Source: Nocardioides salarius (GTDB lineage Bacteria > Actinomycetota > Actinomycetes > Propionibacteriales > Nocardioidaceae). From it: a stretch of 64,000 bases of DNA. Positions 26,976 through 36,445 of this stretch are shown here, piece after piece (within the stretch, counting starts at the first letter, position 1; every line of letters starts with the position of its first letter). Position numbers and translations under genes: made by a program. The DNA is taken from the NCBI RefSeq assembly GCF_016907435.1, contig NZ_JAFBBZ010000001.1:496001-560000 (forward strand), read 5' to 3'. Below the pieces are notes generated by a model, which made no database searches, was not told the origin of the DNA, and saw nothing but the letters and a program-made list of their open reading frames with translations.

Positions 26976-27470
26976 GTGGCCCGCCGCTCCCGCGACCGCT
27001 CCCCCACCACCCAGGCCACGCTGGCGCTGGCGCGCGCCGGCGTGGAGCACGTGGCCCACACCTACGAGCACGACCCCCGCGCGACGTCGTACGGGCTGGA
27101 GGCGGCGCAGGCCCTCGGCGTCGACGCGGCGCGGGTGCTCAAGACGCTGCTGGCCGAGGTCGACGGGCGGCTCGCGGTCGCGGTGGTGCCCGTCAGCGCC
27201 CAGCTCGACCTCAAGGCGCTGGCCCGGGCGCTGGGCGGCAGCCGCGCGGTGATGGCCGACCCCGCCGTCGCCGAGCGGGTCACCGGGTACGTCGTCGGCG
27301 GCATCTCGCCGCTGGGCCAGAAGAAGGCGCTGCCGACCGTCGTCGACGCCGGCGCGCTGGAGCACCCCACGGTGCTGGTCTCCGGCGGGCGCCGCGGCTT
27401 CGACCTCGAGCTCTCCCCCACCGACCTGGTCGCCCTCACCCGGGCCACCACCGCCCCCGTCTCCCGCTGA
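26976..27470 (+). CDS. ybaK: Cys-tRNA(Pro)/Cys-tRNA(Cys) deacylase YbaK
   Basis: A 164-residue trans-editing factor that hydrolyses Cys mischarged on tRNA(Pro). Family marks include [21 protein letters not shown], the conserved Lys in [13 protein letters not shown], and the Gly-rich [19 protein letters not shown] loop. The GTG start and length agree with the family. Its TGA stop is the first three bases of a 22-bp intergenic repeat unit. Confidence 0.9.
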   Translation: MARRSRDRSPTTQATLALARAGVEHVAHTYEHDPRATSYGLEAAQALGVDAARVLKTLLAEVDGRLAVAVVPVSAQLDLKALARALGGSRAVMADPAVAERVTGYVVGGISPLGQKKALPTVVDAGALEHPTVLVSGGRRGFDLELSPTDLVALTRATTAPVSR

Positions 27471-27490
27471 CCCGGCCCATATCTCCCGCC
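27468..27490. repeat. 22-bp intergenic repeat unit at the ybaK stop codon
   Basis: TGACCCGGCCCATATCTCCC followed by GCC, a unit of the repeat family also found at 28734-28804, 42517-42570 and 51482-51513. Here its first three bases are the ybaK stop. The IS30 element starts 4 bp further on. Confidence 0.75.
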
Positions 27491-27494
27491 TGGG

Positions 27495-27516
27495 TTCTAG
27501 GAAGTGATGCAACACC
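27495..27516. repeat. IS30 left terminal inverted repeat
   Basis: TTCTAGGAAGTGATGCAACA then CC. It pairs with the reverse complement of 28704-28725 at 18 of 22 positions, with the inner GCAACACC identical. Confidence 0.85.
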
Positions 27517-27539
27517 TCAGATGACTGAGGAGCTGCGTT

Positions 27540-28715
27540 ATGGCACGTCCGATGAGGCCCAGGGAGTTGGACCGTCCGTTTTGGGAGGCGATCCGTTCTG
27601 GTCTGGGGGTGAAGTCGGCTGCTCGCGTGGCGGGCATGTCGGCGACCACTGCGAAGCGGGTCTTCAGCAAGGCTGGCGGGGTGAACCCTGTTCCCGTGAA
27701 TCCGCCGGTGGGCCGATACCTGTCGTGGTTCGAGCGGGAGGAGATCGCGGCGCTGACCCACGCCGGCCATGGGATGCGAGAGGTCGCGCGTCGCGTCGGT
27801 CGCAGCCCGGCCACGATCAGCCGTGAGCTGGCCCGTGGCCAGACCGGGCGCGGGTACCGGGCTTCGGTGGCTCAGGCCAAGATCGATCGGGGTCGTAGCG
27901 CTGCGCGCAGCGCGAAGCTGGCCACCAACCTGCGGCTGCGCCGGGCGGTCCAGGAGCGCCTGGAGCAGGACCTGAGCCCCGAGCAGATCGCTGGCAGACT
28001 CAAACTGGACTTCCCCGACGATGCGGAGATGCGGGTGTCGCCCGAGACGATCTACCAGTCGCTGTACGTCCAGGCCCGCGGCGGGCTCAAGCGCGAGCTG
28101 ACCACCCATCTGCGCACCGGACGCTCGATGCGCAAACCCCACCGCCGTGAGGCCGAGAGACGCGGCCGGATCCCCGACATGATCATGATCAGCGAACGCC
28201 CCGCCGAGGTCGAGGACCGTGCGGTGCCCGGGCACTGGGAAGGCGACCTGATCCTCGGCTCGACCGCTTCTGGGTCCGCGGTCGGCACCTTGGTCGAGCG
28301 CACCACCGGGTTCGTGATGCTGCTGCACCTGCCTGGTGACCACGGCGCCGCAGCGGTCCAAGAAGCGCTCGTGGCCAAAATCGCGACCCTGCCCGAACAG
28401 CTGCGCGGCTCGCTGACCTGGGACCAGGGCAGCGAGATGGCCAACCACGTCGAGATCACCAAAGCCACCGACCTCGACGTCTACTTCTGCGACCCGCACT
28501 CGCCCTGGCAACGCGGCTCGAACGAGAACACCAACGGCCTGCTGCGCCAATACCTGCCCAAAGGCGGCGACCTGTCCTTCTACGGACCCGGCCTACTCGA
28601 CAACATCGCCACTCAGCTCAACACCCGACCCCGCAAACGCCACGGCTTCCTCACACCCGCCGAAGTCCTTGACCAACTACTCTCACAACCACCCACCAAC
28701 CACGGTGTTGCGTGA
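27540..28715 (+). CDS. IS30-family transposase
   Basis: A 391-residue DDE transposase. An N-terminal helix-turn-helix (KSAARVAGMSATTAKRVF, 25-42) and a second one (MREVARRVGRSPATISREL, 79-97) bind the ends. The catalytic core has D236 (PGHWEGDLILGS), D295 (LTWDQGSEM) and E329 (QRGSNENTNGLLRQYLPKG); the 33 residues between the last two are the IS30 hallmark. Length is normal and no frameshift is visible. The stop codon lies within the right inverted repeat. Confidence 0.95.
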   Translation: MARPMRPRELDRPFWEAIRSGLGVKSAARVAGMSATTAKRVFSKAGGVNPVPVNPPVGRYLSWFEREEIAALTHAGHGMREVARRVGRSPATISRELARGQTGRGYRASVAQAKIDRGRSAARSAKLATNLRLRRAVQERLEQDLSPEQIAGRLKLDFPDDAEMRVSPETIYQSLYVQARGGLKRELTTHLRTGRSMRKPHRREAERRGRIPDMIMISERPAEVEDRAVPGHWEGDLILGSTASGSAVGTLVERTTGFVMLLHLPGDHGAAAVQEALVAKIATLPEQLRGSLTWDQGSEMANHVEITKATDLDVYFCDPHSPWQRGSNENTNGLLRQYLPKGGDLSFYGPGLLDNIATQLNTRPRKRHGFLTPAEVLDQLLSQPPTNHGVA

Positions 28716-28725
28716 CTACCTGGAA
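28704..28725. repeat. IS30 right terminal inverted repeat
   Basis: Begins GGTGTTGCGTGACTACC and includes the transposase TGA. Reverse complement of the left end with four mismatches. Confidence 0.85.
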
Positions 28726-28733
28726 TTCGCCCC

Positions 28734-28804
28734 GCCGAGCCGGCCCGAATCTCCCGCCGAGCCGGCCCGAACTTCCCGCCGAGCCGGCCCAGACTTCCCG
28801 CTGG
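28734..28804. repeat. Three tandem 22-bp intergenic repeats
   Basis: Units at 28734-28755, 28756-28777 and 28778-28799, each GCCGAGCCGGCCC followed by a 9-bp (A/G)-A-(T/C)-TCCC-type segment, plus the start of a fourth. They lie between the IS30 right end and the 3' end of the minus-strand gene that ends at 28814. Confidence 0.9.
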
Positions 28805-28813
28805 CGCAGGAGG

Positions 28814-30493
28814 TCAGTCGGTGGTTAGGCGCACCCGGAGCCGGAGGACGTCGTCCTCGAGCCAGCTCGCCGCGCCGAAGGCGGCGAGCGGGGCGAGGTC
28901 GTCGAGGACCTCGGTGGCCTCGTCGGGTCCTCCGAGCTGCTCGAGCGCCTCGGCGACCACGGCGCGCACGGCATCCAGGTCGAGGTAGCTGATCCCCTCG
29001 GCCCGATCGGCGTCGGGCAGCACCGTGCGGAACCGCTCGCTGCGACCCAGCTCGCCGCCATCGGCGACCTCGTCGAGCCAGGGGCCGTCCAGCCCCACCG
29101 CCACACCGGCGTCGCCCTCGGCGAGACCGACCAGCCCGGCGTCGGGGCCGAGCTGGTCGGAGAGCGCCTCGACGACCTTCTCGACGTCGTCCACCTCACC
29201 GTCCACCTTCAGCGCCAGCGGGAACGACGTCGGGTCGGGACCGAGCATCTCGGCCGGGTCCACGCCGCCACCGATGGCCAGGGCCACGCCTCCGCCCACG
29301 GCGGCCTCGAGGTCGGAGCCGGTGAGACCCGTGAGCCTGACCAGCTCGTCGGCGAGCTCGTCGGCCTCCACGAGACCCTGCGAGGTGTCGGCCAGGTAGG
29401 TGAGGAGCTCGTCGAACCAGCCCTCCTGCACCCCCATCGCGTAGGCGAGCCCGGTGTCGGCGGGCAGCGAGCCCACCAGCTCGGAGACGTCGCCGCTCAA
29501 CGCACGCAGGTAGCCCGACTCGCCGATCGACCCCGCCCCCTCGAGCTCGAGCGCGCCGTCGGCGAAGCGCAGCTGGGCACCGGCACCCGCGAAGTCGCCG
29601 AGCGCCTCCTCGACCTGCTCGGGCAGCTCGTCCTGCCCCGGGACGCTCAGGCCCAGGTCCTCGGCGAGGGCAGGGTCCCTCTCCACCAGCCCGGCCAGGT
29701 AGGGGCCTGCGGCGGGCGCGGCGTACAGCGTCACCAGCCCCTCCCCACCCGCGGCGGAGGTCCAGCGCTGGAAGTCCTCGTCGTCGGCCAGCGTGCCCTC
29801 GGCCACCAGGTCCTGCACGCGCCCCAGGCTCTCGGCATCCTCGGTGGCCAGCAGCCAGTCGCCCTCGACCGACCAGGCGAAGCTCGCCTCCCCCGAGTCG
29901 TCGCCGCACGCGTCGATCTCCGCGAGGCCCTCGTCGGCGGCCTCGGCGTCGGTGACCTCGACCGCCACGACGGCAGCGGGCGCGTCGCCCCCGAGGTCCA
30001 CGGCCGCCACGCCGAGCCGGTCCCCGAGCCACGGCTCGACGTCCTCGCCGTGGCTGAGTCCCGTGCAGGGAGCATCCTCGAGGACCAGGTCGACGAGGCG
30101 CTCCTTGAGGTCGACGTCGCTGGCATCCCCCTCGAGGTCGAGCTCCTCGGCGAGGGCCGGGAACTTGCGCAGCGTCTCGAGCGCCTGCAGCTTCTGCTGA
30201 CCGCTCGGGTCGAGGGTGAGCCCGACGTAGCCCAGGCTGTCGGCGGGCAGCGCCTCGGCGGCGGACCCGCCGTCGGCGAGGTACCACCACGCACCGAAGG
30301 CGACGCCACCGGCGACTCCGAGCCCCAGCACGCCCAGGCCCGCGAGCAGCAGCGGACGCCGACGCCGGCCACCCCTGGCGGGGCGACGACCCCCGCCGGA
30401 CTCGAGGTACTCCGGGGTGCCGCCCTGCCAGGCTTCGTGGGGCTGGTGCGGCTCGGGGTTCGGCTGGTTCTCAGGGGGCTGGTGGTTCGTCAC
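28814..30493 (-). CDS. Membrane-anchored DUF3352-type protein
   Basis: A 559-residue protein with a Pro/Asn-rich cytoplasmic head, an Arg patch (RRPARGGRRRRP) and one membrane helix at about 47-70, so most of the chain is outside the cell. The exterior is strongly acidic and repeats a pattern of LPADSLGYVGLTLDPSGQQKL and LPADTGLAYAMGVQEGWF type, which I associate with DUF3352 proteins. The end is TDVLDDLAPLAAFG-like then VLRLRVRLTTD. No enzyme motif is seen. The GTG start lacks a strong ribosome site. It follows the next minus gene by 21 bp. Confidence 0.78.
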   Translation of the reverse strand: MTNHQPPENQPNPEPHQPHEAWQGGTPEYLESGGGRRPARGGRRRRPLLLAGLGVLGLGVAGGVAFGAWWYLADGGSAAEALPADSLGYVGLTLDPSGQQKLQALETLRKFPALAEELDLEGDASDVDLKERLVDLVLEDAPCTGLSHGEDVEPWLGDRLGVAAVDLGGDAPAAVVAVEVTDAEAADEGLAEIDACGDDSGEASFAWSVEGDWLLATEDAESLGRVQDLVAEGTLADDEDFQRWTSAAGGEGLVTLYAAPAAGPYLAGLVERDPALAEDLGLSVPGQDELPEQVEEALGDFAGAGAQLRFADGALELEGAGSIGESGYLRALSGDVSELVGSLPADTGLAYAMGVQEGWFDELLTYLADTSQGLVEADELADELVRLTGLTGSDLEAAVGGGVALAIGGGVDPAEMLGPDPTSFPLALKVDGEVDDVEKVVEALSDQLGPDAGLVGLAEGDAGVAVGLDGPWLDEVADGGELGRSERFRTVLPDADRAEGISYLDLDAVRAVVAEALEQLGGPDEATEVLDDLAPLAAFGAASWLEDDVLRLRVRLTTD

Positions 30494-30514
30494 CCGCGGA
30501 GGGTACCCGCGGCA

Positions 30515-31117
30515 CTAGCGCTCCCGTGCACCGAGCGGGAGGGCGAAGTACACGCCGCTCAGGCCCACGAGCGCCCCCAGGGGCCAGGCCACCAGCGCCC
30601 CCAGACTGTCGAGGCTCAGGTCGCTGGGCAGGCTCGCGCCACGACCCGCGGTGCGGGCCAGCTCCTGCGGGTCGGCCGGACCGAGCACCGCGCCGACCTG
30701 CCACATCACCACGGCCGCCAGCACCGAGGCCACCAGCACCACCACCAGGGCCAGCAGCTCCCGGCCGAGGAGAGCCAGGCTGGACAGCGCGCCCAGCACG
30801 ACTCCCCCGCCCAGCGCGAGAACGACGTACTGCGCGGTGCCGGCGAACTCGTTGCGCAGCGCGTCGAGGTCGTAGCGGCCCTCGGCGTCGACGGGGAACC
30901 ACTCCTTGCGGAAGACCGTGCCCGTGGACGGCTCCCACCAGCGCTCCCAGACCCAGCCCAGCGCGGCCCCGGCGACGAGGAAGACCAGCACGACGCCCAG
31001 CGCCTGCAGCAGGCTCGCGCGCAGCCCCGCCCGCGCCCGGCGTACGTCGCCCGGTTGCGCGAGCGAGGAGCCGAACGGGTAGTGGTGCGACGACGAGTGG
31101 GTCAGCTGGTCAGGCAT
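30515..31117 (-). CDS. Four-helix membrane protein (DUF2567-like)
   Basis: A 200-residue integral membrane protein. Hydrophobic segments are at about 34-54, 98-115, 118-142 and 172-192. Between helices 1 and 2 is an external loop with WERWWEPSTGTVFRKEWFPVDAEGRYDLDALRNEF, reminiscent of actinobacterial DUF2567 proteins; I am not certain of that name. The ATG start overlaps the end of dnaE by 16 bp, suggesting coupling. Confidence 0.7.
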   Translation of the reverse strand: MPDQLTHSSSHHYPFGSSLAQPGDVRRARAGLRASLLQALGVVLVFLVAGAALGWVWERWWEPSTGTVFRKEWFPVDAEGRYDLDALRNEFAGTAQYVVLALGGGVVLGALSSLALLGRELLALVVVLVASVLAAVVMWQVGAVLGPADPQELARTAGRGASLPSDLSLDSLGALVAWPLGALVGLSGVYFALPLGARER

Positions 31118-34100
31118 CCCGGACCCAGCAGCGCCTTGAGGTCGGCGAACAGCGCCGGGGTCGGAGTGACCCGCAGCCGGTCGTCGAGCCTCATCACCTT
31201 CGTCGCCTCCCGCGTCATGAGTCGCAACCGTACTTCGGTCATCCCAGGGTGGGTGCCGAGCACGTCCTTGAGCTGCTCGACCACGGGGCCGGTGCAGCGC
31301 GTCGAGGGCATCGAGATGACGACCGGGCCCGACGGGCCGTCGGAGATGTCGGGGACCGAGACCTCCTGGCCGTGGATCTCGGGCTGGTCCTTGCTGCGCG
31401 AGAGCCGGCCCTTGACGGTCAGGATCGCGTCCTCGACCAGCAGCGTCGAGGCCAGCTGGTAGGCGCTGGGGAAGAGCAGCACGTCGATGCCGCCGTCGAG
31501 GTCCTCGAGCGTGATCATCGCCCACGCGTCGCCGCGCTTGGTGATCTTGCGCTGCACCGACGTGACCAGCCCGCTGATGGTGATCGGCGAGCCGTCGGTG
31601 CGGTCCTCGTCGAGCATCAGCTGGCCGATGGTGCAGTCGGAGCCGTTGGCCAGCACGTGCTCCAGGCCCAGCAGCGGGTGGTCGGAGACGTAGAGACCGA
31701 GCATGTCGCGCTCGTGGGCCAGCAGCGTGGTCTTGTCCCACTCGTCGATGTCGGGCACCGTCACCGAGATCCCGAAGGAGCCGCCCGCGTCGTCGTCCAT
31801 CCCGCCGAAGAGGGAGTCCTGGCCGATCGCCTCGTTGCGCTTGATGTCGACGTACTGGTCGACGGCGGTCTCGTGGATGGCCACCAGCGCTCGGCGGCGG
31901 TGCTTCATCTCGTCGAAGGCCCCGGCCTTGACCAGCGACTCGATGACGCGCTTGTTGCACACCAGCGCCGGCACCTTGTCCATGAAGTCGTTGAAGTCGG
32001 TGTAGCGGCCCTTCTGCTCGCGCCCCGAGACGATGCCGTCGACGACGTTGGCCCCGACGTTGCGCACCGCGGTCAGGCCGAAGCGCACGTCGTTGCCGAC
32101 CGGGGTGAAGTTGGCGGCCGACTCGTTGACGTCGGGCGGCAGCACCTGGATCTTCATGCGTCGGCACTCGTTGAGGTAGATCGCCGACTTGTCCTTGTCG
32201 TCCTTGACCGAGGTCAGCAGCGCGGCCATGTACTCGGCCGGGTAGTTGGCCTTGAGGTAGGCGGTCCAGTAGGACACCACGCCGTACGCCGCCGAGTGCG
32301 CCTTGTTGAAGGCGTAGTCGGAGAACGGCAGCAGGATGTCCCACAGCGTCTTGATGGCGGCGTCGGAGTAGCCCTGCTCCTTCATGCCGGCCGAGAAGCC
32401 GGCGAACTGCTTGTCGAGCTCGGCCTTCTTCTTCTTGCCCATCGCGCGCCGCAGGATGTCGGCCTGGCCCAGCGTGTAGCCCGCGAGCTTCTGGGCGATC
32501 GCCATCACCTGCTCCTGGTAGACGATCAGGCCGTAGGTCTCGCCCAGCACGTCCTCGAGCGCCTCGGCGAGCTCGGGGTGGATCGGCTCGACCGGCTCAC
32601 GACCGGTCTTGCGGCGCGCGTACTTGTTGTGCGAGTCGGCACCCATCGGGCCGGGGCGGTAGAGCGCGCCGACCGCGGAGATGTCCTCGAAGGTGTCGGG
32701 GCGCATCGAGCGCAGCAGCGCGCGCATCGGGCCGCCGTCGAGCTGGAAGACGCCCAGCGTGTCGCCGCGCTGCAGCAGGGCGTAGGTGTTCTCGTCGGTC
32801 AGCTCGAGGTCCTCGAGGACCACCGTCTCGCCGCGGTTGGCCTCGATGTTCTTGATGGCGTCGTCGAGGACGGTCAGGTTGCGCAGCCCGAGGAAGTCCA
32901 TCTTGATCAGGCCGAGGCCCTCACAGGTGGGGTAGTCGAACTGGGTGATCATCGCGCCGTCGGCGGGGCGCTTGAGCAGCGGGATGACGTCCTCGAGCGG
33001 CTCGCTCGACATGATCACGCCGGCGGCGTGCACGCCCCACTGGCGCTTGAGGCCCTCGATGCCGATGGCGGTGTCGACGACCTTCTGCACGTCGTTGTCG
33101 GCGTCGTAGAGCTGGCGGAACTCCCCGCCCTCGCCGTAGCGGGCGTGCTCGGGGTCGAAGATCTGCTGCAGCGGCACGTCCTTGCCCATCACCGCCGCGG
33201 GCATCGCCTTGGTGATGCGGTCGCCCATCGCGAAGGGGTAGCCCAGGATGCGCGAGGAGTCCTTGACGGCCTGCTTGGCCTTGATGGTGCCGTAGGTGAC
33301 GATGTAGGAGACCCGGTCGTCGCCGTACTTCTCGGTGACGTACTTGATGACCTCGCCGCGCCGGCGCTCGTCGAAGTCGATGTCGAAGTCGGGCATGGAG
33401 ACGCGGTCGGGGTTGAGGAAGCGCTCGAAGATCAGCCCGTGCACCAGCGGGTCGAGGTCGGTGATGCGCAGCGCGTAGGCGACCATCGAGCCCGCGCCCG
33501 AGCCGCGGCCGGGGCCGACGCGGATGCCGTTGTTCTTGGCCCAGTTGATGAAGTCGGCGACGACGAGGAAGTAGCCGGGGAAGCCCATCTGGGTGATCAC
33601 GCCGAGCTCGAACTCGGCCTGCTTGCGGACCTCGTCGGGGATGCCGTTCGGGTAGCGGAACTGCAGCCCGCGCTCGACCTCCTTGACCAGCCAGGAGTCC
33701 TCGTTCTCCCCCGGCGGGCAGGGGAACTTGGGCATGTACTTGCCCACGCCCTCGGAGAACTCCACGTCGCAGCGCTCGGCGATCAGCAGCGTGTTGTCGC
33801 ACGCCTCGCGCAGCTGGTACCTGTCGGCCCACAGCGCCCGCATCTCCTCGGCGGACTTGATGTAGTAGCCGTCCCCGGAGAAGGCGAAGCGCTGGCCGGG
33901 GCCGTCACCGGCGGGGATGTCCATCGTGGAGCCGGAGTTGATGCACAGCAGGTGCTCCTGGCTCTTGGCGTCCTCGCGCATGACGTAGTGCGAGTCGTTG
34001 GTGGCCAGCAGCGGGATCTTGAGGTCGCGGCCGAGCTCGAGCAGGCCGTCGCGGACCCGGTTCTCGATGTCGAGGCCGTGGTCCATCAGCTCGAGGAAGT

Positions 34101-34659
34101 AGTTCTCCTTGCCGAGGATCTCCTGGAAGTCGCCGGCGGCCTGGCGGGCAGCGGCGTAGTTGCCGTGGCGCAGGTGCACCTGGATCTCGCCGGAGGGGCA
34201 GCCGGTGGTGCCGATGATCCCCTTGCCGTGCTGCGAGAGCAGCTCGCGGTCCATGCGCGGGTGCTTGAAGAAGCCGTCGCGCCACGCCCCGGTGGAGAGC
34301 CGGAAGAGGTTGTGCATGCCCTCGGTCGACTCCGAGAGCAGCGTCATGTGGGTGTAGGCGCCGCGGTTGGAGACGTCGTCGGGCCCGCCCCCGTAGAAGT
34401 TGACGCCCTTGCGCTCGAAGCGCGAGATGTTGGGCGCGAAGTAGGCCTCGATGCCGATGATCGGCTTCACGCCGGCGGCCTTGGCCTTCGAGTAGAACTC
34501 GTAGGCGCCGAACACGTTGCCGTGGTCGGTCATGGCGATGGCCGGCATGCCCAGCTCGGCCGCGCGCTCGGTCAGCGCGCCCAGCCGGGCGGCGCCGTCG
34601 AGCATGGAGTACTCGGTGTGCACGTGCAGGTGCACGAAGGAGTCCGACGAGGTCGCCAT
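31102..34659 (-). CDS. dnaE: DNA polymerase III alpha subunit
   Basis: The 1,185-residue replicative polymerase (DnaE1 type). The PHP domain opens with FVHLHVHTEYSMLDGAARL and AMTDHGNVFGAYEF, keeping the metal-binding His/Asp that give some actinobacterial DnaE proofreading activity. The palm active site is PDFDIDFDE at 423-431; GPGRGSGAGS and the helix-hairpin-helix and OB-fold parts follow (ITISGLVTSVQRKITKRGDAWAMITLEDLDG). The ATG before ATSSDSFVHLHVH fits the family; two upstream in-frame ATGs would add 5 to 15 residues. Confidence 0.96.
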   Translation of the reverse strand: MATSSDSFVHLHVHTEYSMLDGAARLGALTERAAELGMPAIAMTDHGNVFGAYEFYSKAKAAGVKPIIGIEAYFAPNISRFERKGVNFYGGGPDDVSNRGAYTHMTLLSESTEGMHNLFRLSTGAWRDGFFKHPRMDRELLSQHGKGIIGTTGCPSGEIQVHLRHGNYAAARQAAGDFQEILGKENYFLELMDHGLDIENRVRDGLLELGRDLKIPLLATNDSHYVMREDAKSQEHLLCINSGSTMDIPAGDGPGQRFAFSGDGYYIKSAEEMRALWADRYQLREACDNTLLIAERCDVEFSEGVGKYMPKFPCPPGENEDSWLVKEVERGLQFRYPNGIPDEVRKQAEFELGVITQMGFPGYFLVVADFINWAKNNGIRVGPGRGSGAGSMVAYALRITDLDPLVHGLIFERFLNPDRVSMPDFDIDFDERRRGEVIKYVTEKYGDDRVSYIVTYGTIKAKQAVKDSSRILGYPFAMGDRITKAMPAAVMGKDVPLQQIFDPEHARYGEGGEFRQLYDADNDVQKVVDTAIGIEGLKRQWGVHAAGVIMSSEPLEDVIPLLKRPADGAMITQFDYPTCEGLGLIKMDFLGLRNLTVLDDAIKNIEANRGETVVLEDLELTDENTYALLQRGDTLGVFQLDGGPMRALLRSMRPDTFEDISAVGALYRPGPMGADSHNKYARRKTGREPVEPIHPELAEALEDVLGETYGLIVYQEQVMAIAQKLAGYTLGQADILRRAMGKKKKAELDKQFAGFSAGMKEQGYSDAAIKTLWDILLPFSDYAFNKAHSAAYGVVSYWTAYLKANYPAEYMAALLTSVKDDKDKSAIYLNECRRMKIQVLPPDVNESAANFTPVGNDVRFGLTAVRNVGANVVDGIVSGREQKGRYTDFNDFMDKVPALVCNKRVIESLVKAGAFDEMKHRRRALVAIHETAVDQYVDIKRNEAIGQDSLFGGMDDDAGGSFGISVTVPDIDEWDKTTLLAHERDMLGLYVSDHPLLGLEHVLANGSDCTIGQLMLDEDRTDGSPITISGLVTSVQRKITKRGDAWAMITLEDLDGGIDVLLFPSAYQLASTLLVEDAILTVKGRLSRSKDQPEIHGQEVSVPDISDGPSGPVVISMPSTRCTGPVVEQLKDVLGTHPGMTEVRLRLMTREATKVMRLDDRLRVTPTPALFADLKALLGPGCLTS

Positions 34660-34806
34660 GGTCGCGAGCAGCATCCCTTCGGGATCGGTGCGGTGGGGCA
34701 GCATCGAGCGCGACCAGCGCAGGGCACCGGGGTCGTACGTCGATCCTGGGGGAAGGACGTCAGCCTACGCGACCGACACCGACAGGTTGCCAGGGCGCAC
34801 CGACAC

Positions 34807-35517
34807 TCAGGTCCGCTCGGCCGCCGCGTCCAGGGACTCGGTGATGATGGCGTGCGCGATCCGCTCGAGGCGCTCGACACCGAGCTCGGGAGCACGGGTC
34901 GCGAGCGACTCGGCCACGGCGCGCTCGCGCCCCGGGTCGCGCCTCGTGGTGTCCTTGAAGGGCTGGATGGCGCGGGTCAGCGCCGCGCGCCGCGCCAGCA
35001 GGTCGCCCAGCTGGGCGTCGACGTCGTCGACCAGGCCGCGCAGGAACCGCAACGGCTCGGCGCCCGGCCAGGCCAGCCGCACGTCGGGGGCGCCCTCCTC
35101 GTTCGCCGAGCCGTCGGTGCTCTCGAGCTCGACGAGGCCGTGGCCCGCGTAGAACGCCCGGGCCGGGGCGTTGGAGGCGAAGACCCACAGGCAGAAGCCG
35201 TCGGGCTCGCGCGCCTTGACCAGGTCGAGCAGCGCGCCGCCCACGCCTCGCCGCGCCGCCACCGGAGCGACGTACAGGTCGTCGAGCCAGCCGGGGGTCA
35301 GCCGGGCGTAGCCCACGACGCCGTGGTCCGCGAGGTCGGCGACCCACACCTCGTCGGTCTCCACCCGCGCCGCCAGCCACCGGGCGACGTCGGCCTCGCC
35401 GTGCACCGGGGCGGGCATGGGAGCGGCCCGGCGGGCCGCCACGTGCACAGCAGCCAGCGCTGCGGCGTCGCCCGGCTCGGCCGGGCGCAGCCACAGGTCG
35501 CTGGTGTCAGTGGGCAT
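34807..35517 (-). CDS. GNAT acetyltransferase fused to an AroQ-type chorismate mutase domain
   Basis: A 236-residue two-domain protein. Residues 1-150 are a GNAT fold: [16 protein letters not shown], then the acetyl-CoA motif [19 protein letters not shown] at 82-100 and [16 protein letters not shown]. From about 158 the chain turns into an all-helical chorismate mutase type II domain ([24 protein letters not shown]188, [18 protein letters not shown]). The mutase would make prephenate for Phe/Tyr; the GNAT substrate is unknown. Its start overlaps the rluD stop by 11 bp, so it is in the lspA-rluD operon. Confidence 0.82.
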   Translation of the reverse strand: MPTDTSDLWLRPAEPGDAAALAAVHVAARRAAPMPAPVHGEADVARWLAARVETDEVWVADLADHGVVGYARLTPGWLDDLYVAPVAARRGVGGALLDLVKAREPDGFCLWVFASNAPARAFYAGHGLVELESTDGSANEEGAPDVRLAWPGAEPLRFLRGLVDDVDAQLGDLLARRAALTRAIQPFKDTTRRDPGRERAVAESLATRAPELGVERLERIAHAIITESLDAAAERT

Positions 35518-36445
35518 CGCGGATCGTGTCGAGCGCGCGGGCCAGGTCGTCGGGGTACGACGACTCGTACTGGACCTGCTCGCCGGTGTCGGGGTGCTCG
35601 AAGCCCAGGCGCACCGCGTGCAGCCACTGCCGCTCGACGCCGAACCGCTTGGCCAGCACCGGGTCGGCGCCGTAGGTCAGGTCGCCCACGCAGGGGTGCT
35701 TCAGGGCGCTCATGTGCACCCGGATCTGGTGGGTGCGCCCGGTCTCGAGGTGGACCTCGAGCAGGCTCGCGAAGCGGTGCGCCTCGAGCGTCTCGTAGTG
35801 GGTGACCGACGCACGGCCGTCGGCCATCACCGCGAACTTGTAGTCGGCCTTGGGGTGGCGGCCGATGGGGGCGTCGATGGTGCCCTCCAGCGGGTCGGGG
35901 TGGCCCTGCACGACCGCGTGGTAGGTCTTGTCGACCATGCGGTGCCGGAAGGCGTTCTTGAGCACCGAGTAGGCGTGCTCGGACTTGCAGATCACCATCA
36001 CGCCGGACGTGCCGACGTCGAGCCGCTGCACGATGCCCTGGCGCTCGGAGGCGCCGCTGGTGGCGATCCGGAACCCGGCGCCGGCGAGGTGGCCGACCAC
36101 GGTCGGCCCGCCCCAACCCGGCGAGGGGTGCACCGCGACGCCCACCGGCTTGTCGATCACCACGATGGAGTCGTCGTCGTGGATGATCTTGATGCCCTCG
36201 ACGATCTCGGGCTTGACCTCGAGGGGGTCCACGACGCTGGGGATGCTGACCTCGAGGAGCGAGCCGGGCAGCACCCGGTCGCTCTTGCTCGGGGTGGCAC
36301 CGTCGAGGAGCACGTGGCCCTGGGCCACGAGCTCGGCGGCACGGCTGCGGGAGAGCCCGAAGAGCCGCGCCATGGCGGCGTCGACCCGCTCACCGGCCAT
36401 GGCGTCGGGGACGTGCAGGGCACGCTGGTCGGAGACCCGGGTCAT
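35507..36445 (-). CDS. rluD: 23S rRNA pseudouridine synthase, RluD family
   Basis: A 312-residue enzyme that isomerises uridines in large-subunit rRNA. An S4 RNA-binding domain covers about 17-70 ([21 protein letters not shown]...GHVLLDG). The catalytic motif is [11 protein letters not shown] with D143, and the C-terminal [22 protein letters not shown] is intact. Target sites (positions 1911/1915/1917 for RluD) are inferred by family. It overlaps lspA by 4 bp. Confidence 0.9.
   Translation of the reverse strand: MTRVSDQRALHVPDAMAGERVDAAMARLFGLSRSRAAELVAQGHVLLDGATPSKSDRVLPGSLLEVSIPSVVDPLEVKPEIVEGIKIIHDDDSIVVIDKPVGVAVHPSPGWGGPTVVGHLAGAGFRIATSGASERQGIVQRLDVGTSGVMVICKSEHAYSVLKNAFRHRMVDKTYHAVVQGHPDPLEGTIDAPIGRHPKADYKFAVMADGRASVTHYETLEAHRFASLLEVHLETGRTHQIRVHMSALKHPCVGDLTYGADPVLAKRFGVERQWLHAVRLGFEHPDTGEQVQYESSYPDDLARALDTIRDAH

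Larger units (their letters stand above)
27495..28725 (+). mobile_element. IS30-family insertion sequence, complete
   Basis: A 1,231-bp element with one transposase gene and 22-bp terminal inverted repeats matching at 18 positions. It sits inside a tandem array of 22-bp repeats: one unit on its left, three on its right. No clear target-site duplication can be seen, partly because the flanks are repetitive. The transposase frame is intact, so the element may still be active. Its AT-richer codons (for example GTTCCCGTGAAT, GGTCGTAGC) differ from those of its neighbours. Confidence 0.88.

Noticed and set aside
28734..28804. Possible CRISPR array
   Set aside because: The 22-bp units are directly adjacent with no spacers and no cas genes are in the window.
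30526..35805. A 1,759-codon plus-strand open frame opposite dnaE and its neighbours
   Set aside because: It is antisense to well-identified genes and has the Val/Gly/His/Asp-rich look of a shadow frame caused by GC bias.
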